A DNA stretch of 64,000 nt from SABI01 sp963678555. GTDB taxonomy: Bacteria > Spirochaetota > Spirochaetia > Sphaerochaetales > Sphaerochaetaceae. The notes under the pieces are model-generated. The model searched no databases and was not told the origin of the DNA. It saw only the letters and a program-made list of their open reading frames with translations. The stretch covers positions 124,001 to 188,000 of the forward strand of contig CAXXJA010000002.1 in the NCBI GenBank assembly GCA_963678555.2, given 5' to 3'. How positions within the stretch are numbered: position 1 is the first letter of the stretch; the number at the start of each line of letters is the position of its first letter. Positions 15,216 to 24,537 of the stretch are shown piece after piece. Position numbers and translations under genes: made by a program.

Positions 15216-18200
15216 ATGCAAGAAACGATACGTGGACAACACATCGAGCGCCTTCGTGCTCAGACTATGCAAAGCGGCGGGTACGGTCTGTACCGCACCC
15301 GGTTCGAACACGATAACTGCGGAGTGGGTTTCATAGCTCACATGGATGGTAATGTGCGTCATTCCATCGTTTCCGACGGACTCAAAGTTCTGAGGAACCT
15401 TCAGCACAGAGGTGCTGTCGGGGGGGATCAGAAAACCGGCGACGGAGCCGGCATCATGACTCAGATACCCCACTCGTTCTTCAATACGACCGCTTCCGGT
15501 CTCAAGCTCCCGGCCCCCGGGAGCTATGCTGTCGGTATGGTGTTCTTCCCTCACGAAGCAGATCATGAGGCCTACAAGAAATCGATCGAACTGAGTACAG
15601 AGAGCAGGGGATTCACCTGTATCGGCTGGAGAGAGGTTCCCGTCGACCCCTCCGGTCTCGGAGAGCTTGCCCTTTCGACCGAACCCGGCATCTTCCAGTT
15701 TTTCATTACCCATGAGTCCCTGCGAGGAGAAGCACTGCAGCGCAAGCTCTACGTTCTCAGACGTCTGATTGAGAAGAATGTAGAAGATGTCCTCGGAGAG
15801 AAAGATCAGTTTTACATCTGCAGTCTCTCTTCTTCAGTCATCGTCTATAAAGGGATGCTTACAGGTGACCAGGTAGAAACCTACTACCCCGACCTCCGCG
15901 ACAGTCGGTATGAGAGCGCTTTTGCCATCATCCACTCCCGGTTCTCAACAAACACGCTTCCGCAATGGCGTCTTGCCCAGCCGTTCCGTTATCTTGCCCA
16001 CAATGGTGAGATCAATACCCTCAAGGGAAATATCAACCGACAGAAGGCGCGTGAAGGCTATATGACGAGCAAAGTGCTTGGCGATGATGTCAGGCATGTC
16101 GTTCCGGTGATCGATGAAAGCGGAAGTGACTCGGCAATCTTCGACAACGTGCTTGAACTGTTCACCATGGCAGGAAGAAGCATACCCCACGTCATGATGA
16201 TGATGATACCCGAAGCCTATTCGCCCGAAATTCAGATGAGTGCCGACAAGAGGGCTTTCTACGAGTATCACTCACCGATCATGGAACCCTGGGATGGTCC
16301 TGCTGCCGTGGTCTTTACAGACGGAAGGTTTATCGGAGCGACCCTCGACCGTAACGGACTCAGGCCTGCCAGGTATACTGTCATGAAAGACGGTCTCATT
16401 GTCCTGGCTTCCGAAACCGGGGTCGTCGACCTTCCCGCCTCAGAGGTTCGTATGAAGGGCAGACTCCATCCCGGAAAGATGTTCCTGGTTGACCTTGAAC
16501 AGCACAGGATCATTCCCGACAACGTTATCAAATCAAGGCTTTCCAGGCAGAACCCGTACCGTAGATGGGTCAAACAAACACGGCTTGAGCTTCGCGGTCT
16601 GTTTGCACCCGCTGGTGTCCATAAGATGGAGGCTCAGGAACTGCTGGAGAAACAGATCCTGTTCGGTTACACCGATGAGGATATGCAGACGATCATCAGA
16701 CCCATGGCGAATAAAGGTCAGGAAGCGATCGGTTCTATGGGTAATGATACCGGGCTCGCCGTTCTCTCCGACAGCTCTGAAATGCTCTTTTCCTATTTCA
16801 AGCAGCAGTTCGCTCAGGTTACCAATCCGCCGATCGATCCGCTGAGAGAACAGTTGATGATGTCACTCGAAAGCTTCATCGAGAACGAAACCAATCCTCT
16901 CGACGAGGATCAGAGTCAGTACCGTTCCTTCAAGCTGCCCCATCCCGTACTGACATCCCGTGACCTCGCGAAGATCAGGGATAACCCCCACCCGGAACTT
17001 GTATATCAGGACCTCGATATCACCTACACCCCTGACAAGAGCGGGAAAGCGATGGAAAAGGCACTTGAAGGGATGTGCGCAGAAGCCGAACGTCTCACCT
17101 CAGAGGGTGTTTCTCTGATGATCCTCACTGACAAGAAAGCAGGACCCGGCAGGGCACCGATTCCATCCCTCCTTGCGGTCTCCGCTCTTCATCAGTACAT
17201 GCTTAAAAAGCATCTCAGGGGAAGGATCGGTATTATCGTGGAAGCCGGAGATGTGAGAGAGGTGTTCCACTATGCACTTCACCTTGCCTTCGGCTGTGAT
17301 GCCATCTGCCCGTACGTAGCATTCGCAACGGTCCGGGCACTCGCGGAAAAAGGCTCTCTTGATGATCCATCCGTAGAGATAGCCTCGGACAATTATGTCA
17401 AGGCTATCAAGAAGGGACTGCTTAAAACCTTTTCGAGAATGGGTATTTCAACCCTTCACAGTTTCTTCAATACACAGATCTTCGAGGCAGTGGGACTTGC
17501 CGATGAGGTGGTGGACAGGTACTTCACCGGTACGATCAGCCGTATCGGAGGAGCCGGAATTCCTGAACTGTCCTGGGATGTCGAACAGCGTCTTGCACTG
17601 GCCTATCCCGCTGACGGGCGCAAGGCCAAGCTGCGGGAGGTGGGTGGTTCCTACCGCTACAGACCGGGTAGTGAACCTCACTACTGGTCTCCCGATGCGA
17701 TCCGTCTCCTTCAATCCGCTACACGACAGAAGTCGTACGATATCTTCAAACAGTTCACGGCTATCATGGATACCTCGTACCGAACCAATGGAGAGATCCG
17801 CGGGCTCCTGGATTTCAAAGCAGCTGAACCGATCCCGATCGAGGAAGTCGAGCCGGTTGAAGCAATCACGAGAAGGTTCGTCTCTGCGGCTATGTCGATC
17901 GGAAGTATCGGCAAAGAGGCTCATGAGACTGTAGCGATCGCCATGAACCGCCTTGGTGCGAAGAGTAACAGCGGTGAAGGGGGAGAGGATCCGGTCCGTA
18001 TCAAGCCGCTCGAGAATGGAGACTCGATGCGAAGCCGCATAAAACAGGTTGCCAGCGGCAGGTTCGGCGTCACGACAGAGTATATCATGAGTGCCGATGA
18101 GCTTCAGATCAAGATGGCTCAGGGAGCAAAACCCGGGGAGGGCGGGCAGCTGCCGGGCAAGAAGGTCTCCGAATACATAGCAAAGATCAGGCATACAACC

Positions 18201-19796
18201 CCCGGAGTGACTCTCATCTCACCACCTCCACACCATGATATCTATTCGATCGAGGATCTTGCCCAGCTGATCTATGACCTGAGAAGCGTCAATCCTGAGG
18301 CGGAAGTATCGGTCAAGCTGGTCAGCGAACCCGGCGTAGGAACGATCGCCAGCGGAGTGTGCAAGGCAAAGGCAGACCGGGTGATCATATCCGGACAGAA
18401 CGGAGGCACAGGAGCTTCTCCCCTCACCGCCATACGCCATGCAGGACTTCCCTGGGAGCTCGGCCTTGCTGAGACACAGCAGGCTCTCATACTCAATAAG
18501 CTGAGAAGTCAGATCATCGTCCAGACTGACGGTCATCTCAAGACCGGTCGGGATCTTGCCATTGCAACACTTCTGGGAGCAGAGGAATATGGATTCGGCA
18601 CCTCCCTCCTGATAACCCTCGGGTGCATTATGATGAGGAAGTGTCATCTCAACACCTGTCCCTTCGGTGTCGCGACACAGGACCCTGAACTGCGTAAACT
18701 CTTCAGGGGAAAGGCTGATTTCATCATCGAGTTCCTTCGTTTCGTCGCTCAGGAGTTCAGAGAGGTTATGGCGCGTCTGGGCTTCAGGACTGTAGAGGAG
18801 ATGGTGGGTCGTGTGGACATGCTGAAGTACGTTCCCAACGGCCAGAAGAAAAAGGCTGCGGGGCTTCATCTTGATGCCATCCTTGCCTCGGATCATCTGA
18901 ATGCCGGAGTGCCTCTTCACTTCGAAAAGACCGGAGACCGTCCTGGACTTTCACGGTTCGACAAAGCGATCGACAAAGAGCTGAAAAAGTTCTGGGGGAC
19001 GGCAGAAAAAACGACTATCAGTCTTGAGGTGAACAACAGGGACAGGACTATCGGTGCTGCCCTCAGCGGAAAGATCGTATCGGTCTATGGCGCTGACGGG
19101 CTCCCGGATGACACGCTCACCTTCAACCTGACCGGGGCAGTGGGGCAGAGTTTCGGTGCCTTCCTTGCCAGAGGGGTGACCCTCCGTCTCAAGGGTGAGG
19201 CGAACGACTACCTCGGAAAAGGGCTCAGTGGCGGCACGATCATCGTCGTTCCCCCCGAAGACTCGAAGATCCCTCCCGAAAAGAACATTATCACAGGGAA
19301 TGTCATGATGTACGGCGCCACAAGCGGCAAGGCCTTCATTAACGGGATGGCCGGAGAACGTTTCTGTGTTCGTAACAGCGGCGGTACAGCGGTCGTAGAG
19401 GGGGTGGGAGATCACGGTTGTGAGTATATGACCGGAGGTACTGTCGTCATTCTCGGAGAGACCGGAAAGAACTTTGCCGCTGGAATGAGTGGCGGTATAG
19501 CCTATATATACGATCCGGCTGAACAGTTCGACTCACGGTGTAATCTTGATATGGTCGAACTCGAAGGTGTCTGGGATATGAAGGATCAGAACGTTCTGAA
19601 AGGTCTGATCAAGGAGCATTACGACCTTACAGGCAGCGAAGTCGCCCTCGATATTCTTGAGAACTGGGAGGTTCAGTATCCCCAGTTCGTCAAGGTCGTT
19701 CCCGTCGAGTACCGCAAGGTCCTGGAGAGGATCAGCCTCAATGAGAACAGAGATGATGAGACGATGAGTGTTACTGAGGAGGTGTTCAATGGGTAA
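15216..19796 (+). CDS. gltB: Glutamate synthase, large (alpha) subunit
   Basis: A 1526-residue ferredoxin/NADPH-type GOGAT large subunit. A short propeptide precedes the catalytic Cys35 in DNCGVGF, which becomes Cys1 after processing and heads the class II amidotransferase domain. The central domain, the FMN-binding (beta/alpha)8 synthase domain (KPGEGGQLPGKKVS; SGQNGGTGASPLTAI) and the 3Fe-4S cysteines (CIMMRKCHLNTCPFG) follow. The C-terminal beta-helix contains repeated GG/G-x-GM segments. It transfers the glutamine amide to 2-oxoglutarate. AAGGAG precedes the ATG; the last 8 bases overlap gltD. Confidence 0.95.
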   Translation: MQETIRGQHIERLRAQTMQSGGYGLYRTRFEHDNCGVGFIAHMDGNVRHSIVSDGLKVLRNLQHRGAVGGDQKTGDGAGIMTQIPHSFFNTTASGLKLPAPGSYAVGMVFFPHEADHEAYKKSIELSTESRGFTCIGWREVPVDPSGLGELALSTEPGIFQFFITHESLRGEALQRKLYVLRRLIEKNVEDVLGEKDQFYICSLSSSVIVYKGMLTGDQVETYYPDLRDSRYESAFAIIHSRFSTNTLPQWRLAQPFRYLAHNGEINTLKGNINRQKAREGYMTSKVLGDDVRHVVPVIDESGSDSAIFDNVLELFTMAGRSIPHVMMMMIPEAYSPEIQMSADKRAFYEYHSPIMEPWDGPAAVVFTDGRFIGATLDRNGLRPARYTVMKDGLIVLASETGVVDLPASEVRMKGRLHPGKMFLVDLEQHRIIPDNVIKSRLSRQNPYRRWVKQTRLELRGLFAPAGVHKMEAQELLEKQILFGYTDEDMQTIIRPMANKGQEAIGSMGNDTGLAVLSDSSEMLFSYFKQQFAQVTNPPIDPLREQLMMSLESFIENETNPLDEDQSQYRSFKLPHPVLTSRDLAKIRDNPHPELVYQDLDITYTPDKSGKAMEKALEGMCAEAERLTSEGVSLMILTDKKAGPGRAPIPSLLAVSALHQYMLKKHLRGRIGIIVEAGDVREVFHYALHLAFGCDAICPYVAFATVRALAEKGSLDDPSVEIASDNYVKAIKKGLLKTFSRMGISTLHSFFNTQIFEAVGLADEVVDRYFTGTISRIGGAGIPELSWDVEQRLALAYPADGRKAKLREVGGSYRYRPGSEPHYWSPDAIRLLQSATRQKSYDIFKQFTAIMDTSYRTNGEIRGLLDFKAAEPIPIEEVEPVEAITRRFVSAAMSIGSIGKEAHETVAIAMNRLGAKSNSGEGGEDPVRIKPLENGDSMRSRIKQVASGRFGVTTEYIMSADELQIKMAQGAKPGEGGQLPGKKVSEYIAKIRHTTPGVTLISPPPHHDIYSIEDLAQLIYDLRSVNPEAEVSVKLVSEPGVGTIASGVCKAKADRVIISGQNGGTGASPLTAIRHAGLPWELGLAETQQALILNKLRSQIIVQTDGHLKTGRDLAIATLLGAEEYGFGTSLLITLGCIMMRKCHLNTCPFGVATQDPELRKLFRGKADFIIEFLRFVAQEFREVMARLGFRTVEEMVGRVDMLKYVPNGQKKKAAGLHLDAILASDHLNAGVPLHFEKTGDRPGLSRFDKAIDKELKKFWGTAEKTTISLEVNNRDRTIGAALSGKIVSVYGADGLPDDTLTFNLTGAVGQSFGAFLARGVTLRLKGEANDYLGKGLSGGTIIVVPPEDSKIPPEKNIITGNVMMYGATSGKAFINGMAGERFCVRNSGGTAVVEGVGDHGCEYMTGGTVVILGETGKNFAAGMSGGIAYIYDPAEQFDSRCNLDMVELEGVWDMKDQNVLKGLIKEHYDLTGSEVALDILENWEVQYPQFVKVVPVEYRKVLERISLNENRDDETMSVTEEVFNG

Positions 19797-21198
19797 GCAA
19801 GACGGCTTTTTCACGATTGAGAGAAAAAACGGTGAATATCGTCCTGTGAAGGAGAGAGTTCTGGACTTTGATCCTGTTGAACAGATGCTTCCTGCAGAGG
19901 ATGTGCAGATTCAGTCGAACCGTTGTATGGACTGCGGGGTTCCGTTCTGTTCGATGTACGGGTGCCCATTAGGCAACCGTATCCCCGATTACTCAGACCT
20001 CGTTTCGAGGGGGTTATGGAAGGAGGCGCTCGATCTTCTGGAGTCGACAAACAACTTTCCCGAGATCACCGGACGGATCTGTCCGGCCCCCTGTGAGGCT
20101 GCCTGCACCCTGGACGTTGATTTCGGTGCCAATACCTGTGAAGAGATCGAGCTGGCCATCGCGGAGATGGGATGGAAGAACGGCTGGGTGGTTCCCGATA
20201 TCGCACCGGTCAAGACAGGAAAGAGAGTTGCCGTCATCGGAAGCGGACCTGCAGGGCTGGCCGCAGCACAACAGCTTGCCAGAAAAGGCCATGAGGTAGT
20301 GGTGTTCGAGAAAGCTGATCGTATCGGCGGTCTCCTGATGTACGGTATTCCCAATTTTAAGCTTGAAAAGGGCGTGATCGAACGGCGCCTTGAACAGATG
20401 CGCGCTGAAGGGGTCACTTTTGAGACAGAAGTGGAGGTTGGCAGAGATCTTTCTGCTCACTATATCCTGAGCAAGTTCGATGCGGTTGCCATCACCAGCG
20501 GGACACCCCTTGCACGTGACCTGACCATACCGGGTAGAGAACTCAAAGGGATACACCTTGCGCTCGAGTACCTTACTCAGCAGACACGGATCGTGCTCGG
20601 TGATACGGTGAGCGAAGATGAGTACATCGATGCCCGGGGAAAGCATGTGGTTGTCATCGGGGGAGGGGACACGGGAAGCGACTGTGTGGGAACCAGTATA
20701 CGGCGGGGTGCTGCCAGTGTCACTCAGATTGAACTTCTGCCCAAGCCGCCTGAAAACCGTATCGACACCAACCCGTGGCCTGAATGGCCTGCTACACTCA
20801 GGACCAGTTCCTCTCACAAGGAGGGTGCGGAAAGACTGTGGTCGATCGGGTCAAAGGAGTTTCTGGGAGAGGGTGGACAGGTGAAGCAGCTTGCCTGTGT
20901 CAGACTCGAGTGGGAGGGACGCCAGTTCCGTGAGAAACCGGGAAGCGAGTTCCTCCTCGATGCAGACCTGGTTCTCCTTTCGATGGGATTTGTTCCCTTT
21001 AAAGAGTCTCCTCTTGTTAAGGAGTTCGGTCTTTCTCTCGATGAGAGGGGAAGTATTTCGGTTAACAGCAGCTACCAGACCTCAGTCGATAAGATCTTCG
21101 CCGCAGGAGATGCTACCACCGGAGCCTCACTGGTGGTGCGCGCCATCGACCACGGCAGGCGCTGCGCAGAAGGAATTGATGAATTCCTGAAGAACTAG
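19789..21198 (+). CDS. gltD: Glutamate synthase, small (beta) subunit
   Basis: A 469-residue NADPH-oxidising, FAD-containing subunit that feeds electrons to GltB. The N-terminal cysteine clusters CMDCGVPFC and CPAPCEAAC coordinate 4Fe-4S centres. An FAD-binding loop VIGSGPAGLAAAQQLA lies near residue 145 and the NADPH loop VVIGGGDTGSDC near 285. The C-terminal GDATTGASLVV closes the FAD site. The start at 19789 sits behind GAGGAGGT inside the gltB tail, giving an 8-base overlap that suggests translational coupling. Confidence 0.95.
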   Translation: MGKQDGFFTIERKNGEYRPVKERVLDFDPVEQMLPAEDVQIQSNRCMDCGVPFCSMYGCPLGNRIPDYSDLVSRGLWKEALDLLESTNNFPEITGRICPAPCEAACTLDVDFGANTCEEIELAIAEMGWKNGWVVPDIAPVKTGKRVAVIGSGPAGLAAAQQLARKGHEVVVFEKADRIGGLLMYGIPNFKLEKGVIERRLEQMRAEGVTFETEVEVGRDLSAHYILSKFDAVAITSGTPLARDLTIPGRELKGIHLALEYLTQQTRIVLGDTVSEDEYIDARGKHVVVIGGGDTGSDCVGTSIRRGAASVTQIELLPKPPENRIDTNPWPEWPATLRTSSSHKEGAERLWSIGSKEFLGEGGQVKQLACVRLEWEGRQFREKPGSEFLLDADLVLLSMGFVPFKESPLVKEFGLSLDERGSISVNSSYQTSVDKIFAAGDATTGASLVVRAIDHGRRCAEGIDEFLKN

Positions 21199-21218
21199 TT
21201 TCATCCCTGTCGTCTGTG

Positions 21219-21244
21219 CACAGCGCCCTTTTCAGGGCGCTGTG
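21219..21244 (+). terminator. Terminator of the gltBD operon
   Basis: Eleven-base perfect GC-rich arms (21219-21229 and 21234-21244) with a 4-base loop lie 20 bases after the gltD stop and are followed by TGTTGTG. The stem is strong and the T-run weak. Confidence 0.65.
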
Positions 21245-21361
21245 TGTTGTGTAGGGTATAAGAACCTTTCTCTGCCAGGATGCACAGCACACTCAGCTTG
21301 CTGGACCGTTCTCAGGCTCTCGCACCTGAACATTTCCATTGCAGAAGAATTTTCTGTCCTC

Positions 21362-21390
21362 TTGACGGAGTATCACAGGTTGTTTATTCT
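21362..21390 (+). promoter_or_regulatory. Promoter of the copper operon
   Basis: TTGACG (21362-21367) and TATTCT (21385-21390) with a 17-base spacer form a good sigma70-type promoter. The predicted start, near 21397, falls inside the CsoR operator. Confidence 0.65.
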
Positions 21391-21394
21391 TTTA

Positions 21395-21413
21395 TATACC
21401 CTAGGGGGGTATA
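21395..21413. promoter_or_regulatory. CsoR-type copper operator
   Basis: The 19-base inverted repeat TATACCC-N5-GGGTATA with a G-rich centre matches the general pattern of CsoR operators. It spans the predicted transcription start and supplies the GGGGGG that serves as ribosome-binding site for csoR, so repressor binding would block both promoter and initiation region. Confidence 0.7.
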
Positions 21414-21415
21414 GT

Positions 21416-21712
21416 ATGGAACACAGTTGTCACCCGGGCACAGCCCACCATTCGCTTCAGGCGAAAAAAGAGATGATCTCCAGACTGAGCAGGATAGAGG
21501 GTCAGATCAGGGGGATTTCCCGCATGATCGATAACGACATCTATTGCGACGATGTCCTTCACCAGTTCATGGCCGTTGATGCCGCACTGAAAGGGGTGAA
21601 GAACCAGCTGCTTGAGGCTCACATGAAAAGCTGTGTTGTCGAACAGATACGGGATGGACGGGAGGAGGTGATTGACGAGCTGCTCGTGACGATCAGAAAG
21701 ATGACGAAGTAG
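21416..21712 (+). CDS. csoR: Copper-sensing repressor CsoR
   Basis: A 98-residue all-helical DUF156 repressor. The Cu(I) ligand triad C-H-C of true CsoR proteins is present as Cys44, His69 and Cys73. The N-terminus carries an extra His/Cys-rich stretch (HSCHPGTAHH), which may add metal binding. ATG 21416 is chosen from the conserved domain and G-rich SD; the longer open frame back to 21242 runs through the gltD terminator and the promoter. It binds the adjacent operator and releases it when Cu(I) binds. The ATPase gene follows with a gap of under 10 bases. Confidence 0.9.
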   Translation: MEHSCHPGTAHHSLQAKKEMISRLSRIEGQIRGISRMIDNDIYCDDVLHQFMAVDAALKGVKNQLLEAHMKSCVVEQIRDGREEVIDELLVTIRKMTK

Positions 21713-21721
21713 GAGAGGATG

Positions 21722-24163
21722 ATGAAGACAGTTCAGATACAGGTTGAAGGCATGACGTGCGCTTCCTGTGTTGCTCACGTCGAAAAGGGAATCAAAGGCG
21801 GAGCAGGTATCGATATGGCTGCCGTGAACCTTGCCACTGAGAAAGCCACTGTACGGTACGATCCTTCGGTGACGAACCTGGAAGATATCATGGGCCATAT
21901 TGAAGGCGCCGGTTATGGTGCTCATCTGGCTTCTGATGACGAACAGGAGAAGAAGCGATCTCAGATGCTGATCCTCAAGCGGGAGACGATCGTCTCCGCT
22001 CTCCTGTCTTCTCCCCTTGTTCTCGCCATGTTCGCGGGCATGTTCTCTCTCGAGAGCCTGATGTTTCTCCATAATCCTCTTCTTCAGTTCGTCCTGGCAA
22101 CTCCCGTTCAGTTCTATATAGGCAGGCGGTTCTACCGAAGTGCCTGGAAGACGCTTCGGGCGAGGAATCCCGGGATGGATGTACTTGTCGCGCTTGGAAC
22201 CAGTGCTGCCTATATGTTCAGTGTGTTCAACGCATGTTTCGCCGTGCCCCTCGCAATAGAATCTACAGGGCTCTATTTTGAAGCCTCTGCTGTGATCATC
22301 ACGCTGGTTCTGTTCGGCAGGTATCTTGAGGAGATGGCAAAAGGGAAGACGAGCGAAGCGATCCGGCACCTGATGAATCTGCAGCCGAAGAGTGCACATG
22401 TCAGGCGCAACGGAGAAGAACTGGACCTCCCCCTCAGTGATATCGTAGAAGGGGATGTTGTTCTTACCCGACCGGGAGAACGTATTGCCGTCGATGGAGT
22501 CGTGATACATGGAGTGTCGGCTGTCGATGAGAGTGCACTGACCGGAGAGAGTATGCCGGTAGAAAAGAATGAGGGGGATTCGGTTCTGAGTGGTTCACTC
22601 AACAGTTACGGCGCTCTCGAGGTGGAAGCGAAGCACGCGGGAAAGGATTCCGTGTTCTCCCGTATCATTCAGATCGTGGAGGAGGCCCAGAACTCAAAGA
22701 GCCCGATACAGGAACTTGCAGACAAGGTTGCCAGCGTGTTTGTCCCTTCTGTCCTCCTTATAGCACTGCTTACCTTTCTCATGTGGACCTTCGCTCTCTC
22801 GGATGTCACTCAGGGAATCATATCTGCAGTGGCGGTTCTCGTCATAGCCTGTCCCTGTGCTCTCGGGCTTGCTACTCCCACAGCGATCATGGTTTCAACC
22901 GGAGTCGGTGCACAGCGGGGTATTCTCATCAGGAATGGCAAAGTGCTTCAGCAGATGGAGAAGGTTGATACGATAGTATTTGATAAGACCGGTACCCTCA
23001 CCAAGGGGAAACCTGAAGTGAACGGCCTCTATCTTCTTGCAGAGCAGAAGGAAGAGGACATCCTTGCTGTGCTGGCAAGCCTCGAGAACACGAGTGAACA
23101 CCCGCTCGGCAAGGCTATCGTAGCCTACGCGAAGGAGCGCGGTGTCATTCCTTCTGCTCTCAGTGAATTCACTGCTGTTCCAGGCAGAGGTATACGGGGG
23201 AGCTATCAGGGAAACGAGTATCTGGTAGGGACAGAGCGGTTCCTGCAGGAGTCTGGTATTTCCTCTGACTCTTTCACTGCACGGAAGGCTGCTCTCGAAC
23301 AGGAGGGCAACACGGTCATGGTACTTTCTTCTTCCTCTGAACCCATCGCTCTTGTCAGCGTCTCGGATATGATCAAGGACAGCTCGATTGAGAGTATCAG
23401 CCGTCTGAAGCAGCTCGGGATATCGGTGTATATGATCACCGGTGATAACAGGAGAACAGCTGCAGCCATCGGAAGGCAGGCCGGAATCGAACAGGTACTC
23501 AGTGAAGTCCTTCCGGAGGGAAAAGCCGAAAAGATAGGAGAACTGAAAAAACGCGGAAGAATTGTCGCCATGGTAGGGGACGGGGTAAACGATGCTCCCG
23601 CACTTGCCACAGCCGATATCGGGATTGCGATGGCCGAAGGCTCGGACATAGCTATGGAAGCAAGCGATATCACGTTAATGAGAAGTGACCTTGCCGAAGT
23701 GCCCGTTGCATGTGAACTCTCGAAGCAGACGATGAAGAAGATCCGTCAGAACCTGTTCTGGGCTTTCTTCTATAACGCTCTGGGGATTCCGTTCGCTGCC
23801 CTTGGCTTCCTCAATCCGATGATTGCCGGTGCGGCTATGGCCTTTTCTTCAGTGTCAGTGGTCTCGAACTCACTCTCACTGAAGCGTTTTAAACATGCAA
23901 AACGAACACATCACACGATACATACCTTCGCCGAAGCGGAGCAAACCACGAAAGGAGAATACAGTATGGTACTAGGTGTAGAGGGAATGAGCTGCAATCA
24001 TTGCAAAATGGCGGTGGAAAGGGCTCTCACAGCTCTCGATGGAGTCGAGCAGGCTGTTGTCTCGCTTGAAGAGAAGAACGTGTCGGTGACCTTCACCCCC
24101 GGCAGAGAAGATGAGAGCGCTGTCCGCGCAGCTATCGCTGATGCGGGGTATATCCCCGTATAG
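21722..24163 (+). CDS. copA: Copper-exporting P1B-type ATPase with fused C-terminal CopZ-like domain
   Basis: An 813-residue Cu(I) export ATPase. The N-terminal heavy-metal domain carries GMTCASC; eight membrane helices follow, with the ion-binding CPC at residues 377-379. The actuator TGES, phosphorylation site DKTGT (Asp421) and hinge GDGVND are all present. Unusually, after the last helix a second metal-binding domain starts at Met749 (GMSCNHC), resembling a free CopZ chaperone. AAAGGAGA (23951-23958) lies at ideal distance before that Met, so a separate 65-residue CopZ could also be made. ATG 21722 is favoured over 21719 by SD spacing. Confidence 0.93.
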   Translation: MKTVQIQVEGMTCASCVAHVEKGIKGGAGIDMAAVNLATEKATVRYDPSVTNLEDIMGHIEGAGYGAHLASDDEQEKKRSQMLILKRETIVSALLSSPLVLAMFAGMFSLESLMFLHNPLLQFVLATPVQFYIGRRFYRSAWKTLRARNPGMDVLVALGTSAAYMFSVFNACFAVPLAIESTGLYFEASAVIITLVLFGRYLEEMAKGKTSEAIRHLMNLQPKSAHVRRNGEELDLPLSDIVEGDVVLTRPGERIAVDGVVIHGVSAVDESALTGESMPVEKNEGDSVLSGSLNSYGALEVEAKHAGKDSVFSRIIQIVEEAQNSKSPIQELADKVASVFVPSVLLIALLTFLMWTFALSDVTQGIISAVAVLVIACPCALGLATPTAIMVSTGVGAQRGILIRNGKVLQQMEKVDTIVFDKTGTLTKGKPEVNGLYLLAEQKEEDILAVLASLENTSEHPLGKAIVAYAKERGVIPSALSEFTAVPGRGIRGSYQGNEYLVGTERFLQESGISSDSFTARKAALEQEGNTVMVLSSSSEPIALVSVSDMIKDSSIESISRLKQLGISVYMITGDNRRTAAAIGRQAGIEQVLSEVLPEGKAEKIGELKKRGRIVAMVGDGVNDAPALATADIGIAMAEGSDIAMEASDITLMRSDLAEVPVACELSKQTMKKIRQNLFWAFFYNALGIPFAALGFLNPMIAGAAMAFSSVSVVSNSLSLKRFKHAKRTHHTIHTFAEAEQTTKGEYSMVLGVEGMSCNHCKMAVERALTALDGVEQAVVSLEEKNVSVTFTPGREDESAVRAAIADAGYIPV
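23951..23968 (+). promoter_or_regulatory. Internal ribosome-binding site and start codon for a CopZ-like product
   Basis: AAAGGAGA, 7 bases, then ATG at 23966, in frame with copA (codon 749). The 65-residue product would start MVLGVEGMSCNHC, a complete copper chaperone fold. Either internal initiation makes two products, or this is the relic of a separate copZ gene fused by loss of the copA stop codon. Confidence 0.55.
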
Positions 24164-24183
24164 AAAAACGAGATAGATCGGTT

Positions 24184-24366
24184 ATGATCATATGGCTTGT
24201 ACTGCTGATAGCCTTCGCGTTTACCGGTTTTTCATGGTTCAGGTGTACTGCCTGGAACAACAGGGAAAGGCCCCTTGATATCCTTGACAGACGATTTTCC
24301 GAAGGTGAGATCGATGAGAGGGAGTACGTCAGGAAAAAGGGTGCGATTACCCGGCAGGAAAGATGA
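24184..24366 (+). CDS. Small SHOCT-domain membrane peptide
   Basis: A 60-residue protein with one N-terminal transmembrane helix (residues 2-20) and a C-terminal SHOCT motif, ILDRRFSEGEIDEREYVRKK. SHOCT peptides are common, short and of uncertain role, often at the ends of membrane proteins. It starts 20 bases after copA, with a weak ribosome-binding site, and is probably in the same transcript. A link to copper handling is suggested only by position. Confidence 0.75.
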   Translation: MIIWLVLLIAFAFTGFSWFRCTAWNNRERPLDILDRRFSEGEIDEREYVRKKGAITRQER

Positions 24367-24402
24367 CATATCTCGTATGTATAAACTGGTAAAAAATAGA
24401 TA

Positions 24403-24432
24403 TTGCATCTTTAATGAACTATATTGTATGAT
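24403..24432 (+). promoter_or_regulatory. Promoter of the lipoprotein gene
   Basis: TTGCAT (24403-24408) and TATGAT (24427-24432) with an 18-base spacer. The perfect inverted repeat ATACTCTT-N8-AAGAGTAT (24431-24454) covers the predicted transcription start and could be an operator or a 5' hairpin. Confidence 0.5.
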
Positions 24433-24537
24433 ACTCTTGTCATACCAAGAGTATTCCCGTTCATCAGGCTTATACATACTACATAGAATACACAGGGGAT
24501 CTCGGGGCATGTATGTGTATGATCCAGGAGGTATTCT

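Noticed and set aside
21242..21415. N-terminal extension of CsoR by 58 residues
   Set aside because: The extension runs through the gltD terminator, the promoter and the operator; ATG 21416 with the G-rich ribosome site matches the family length.
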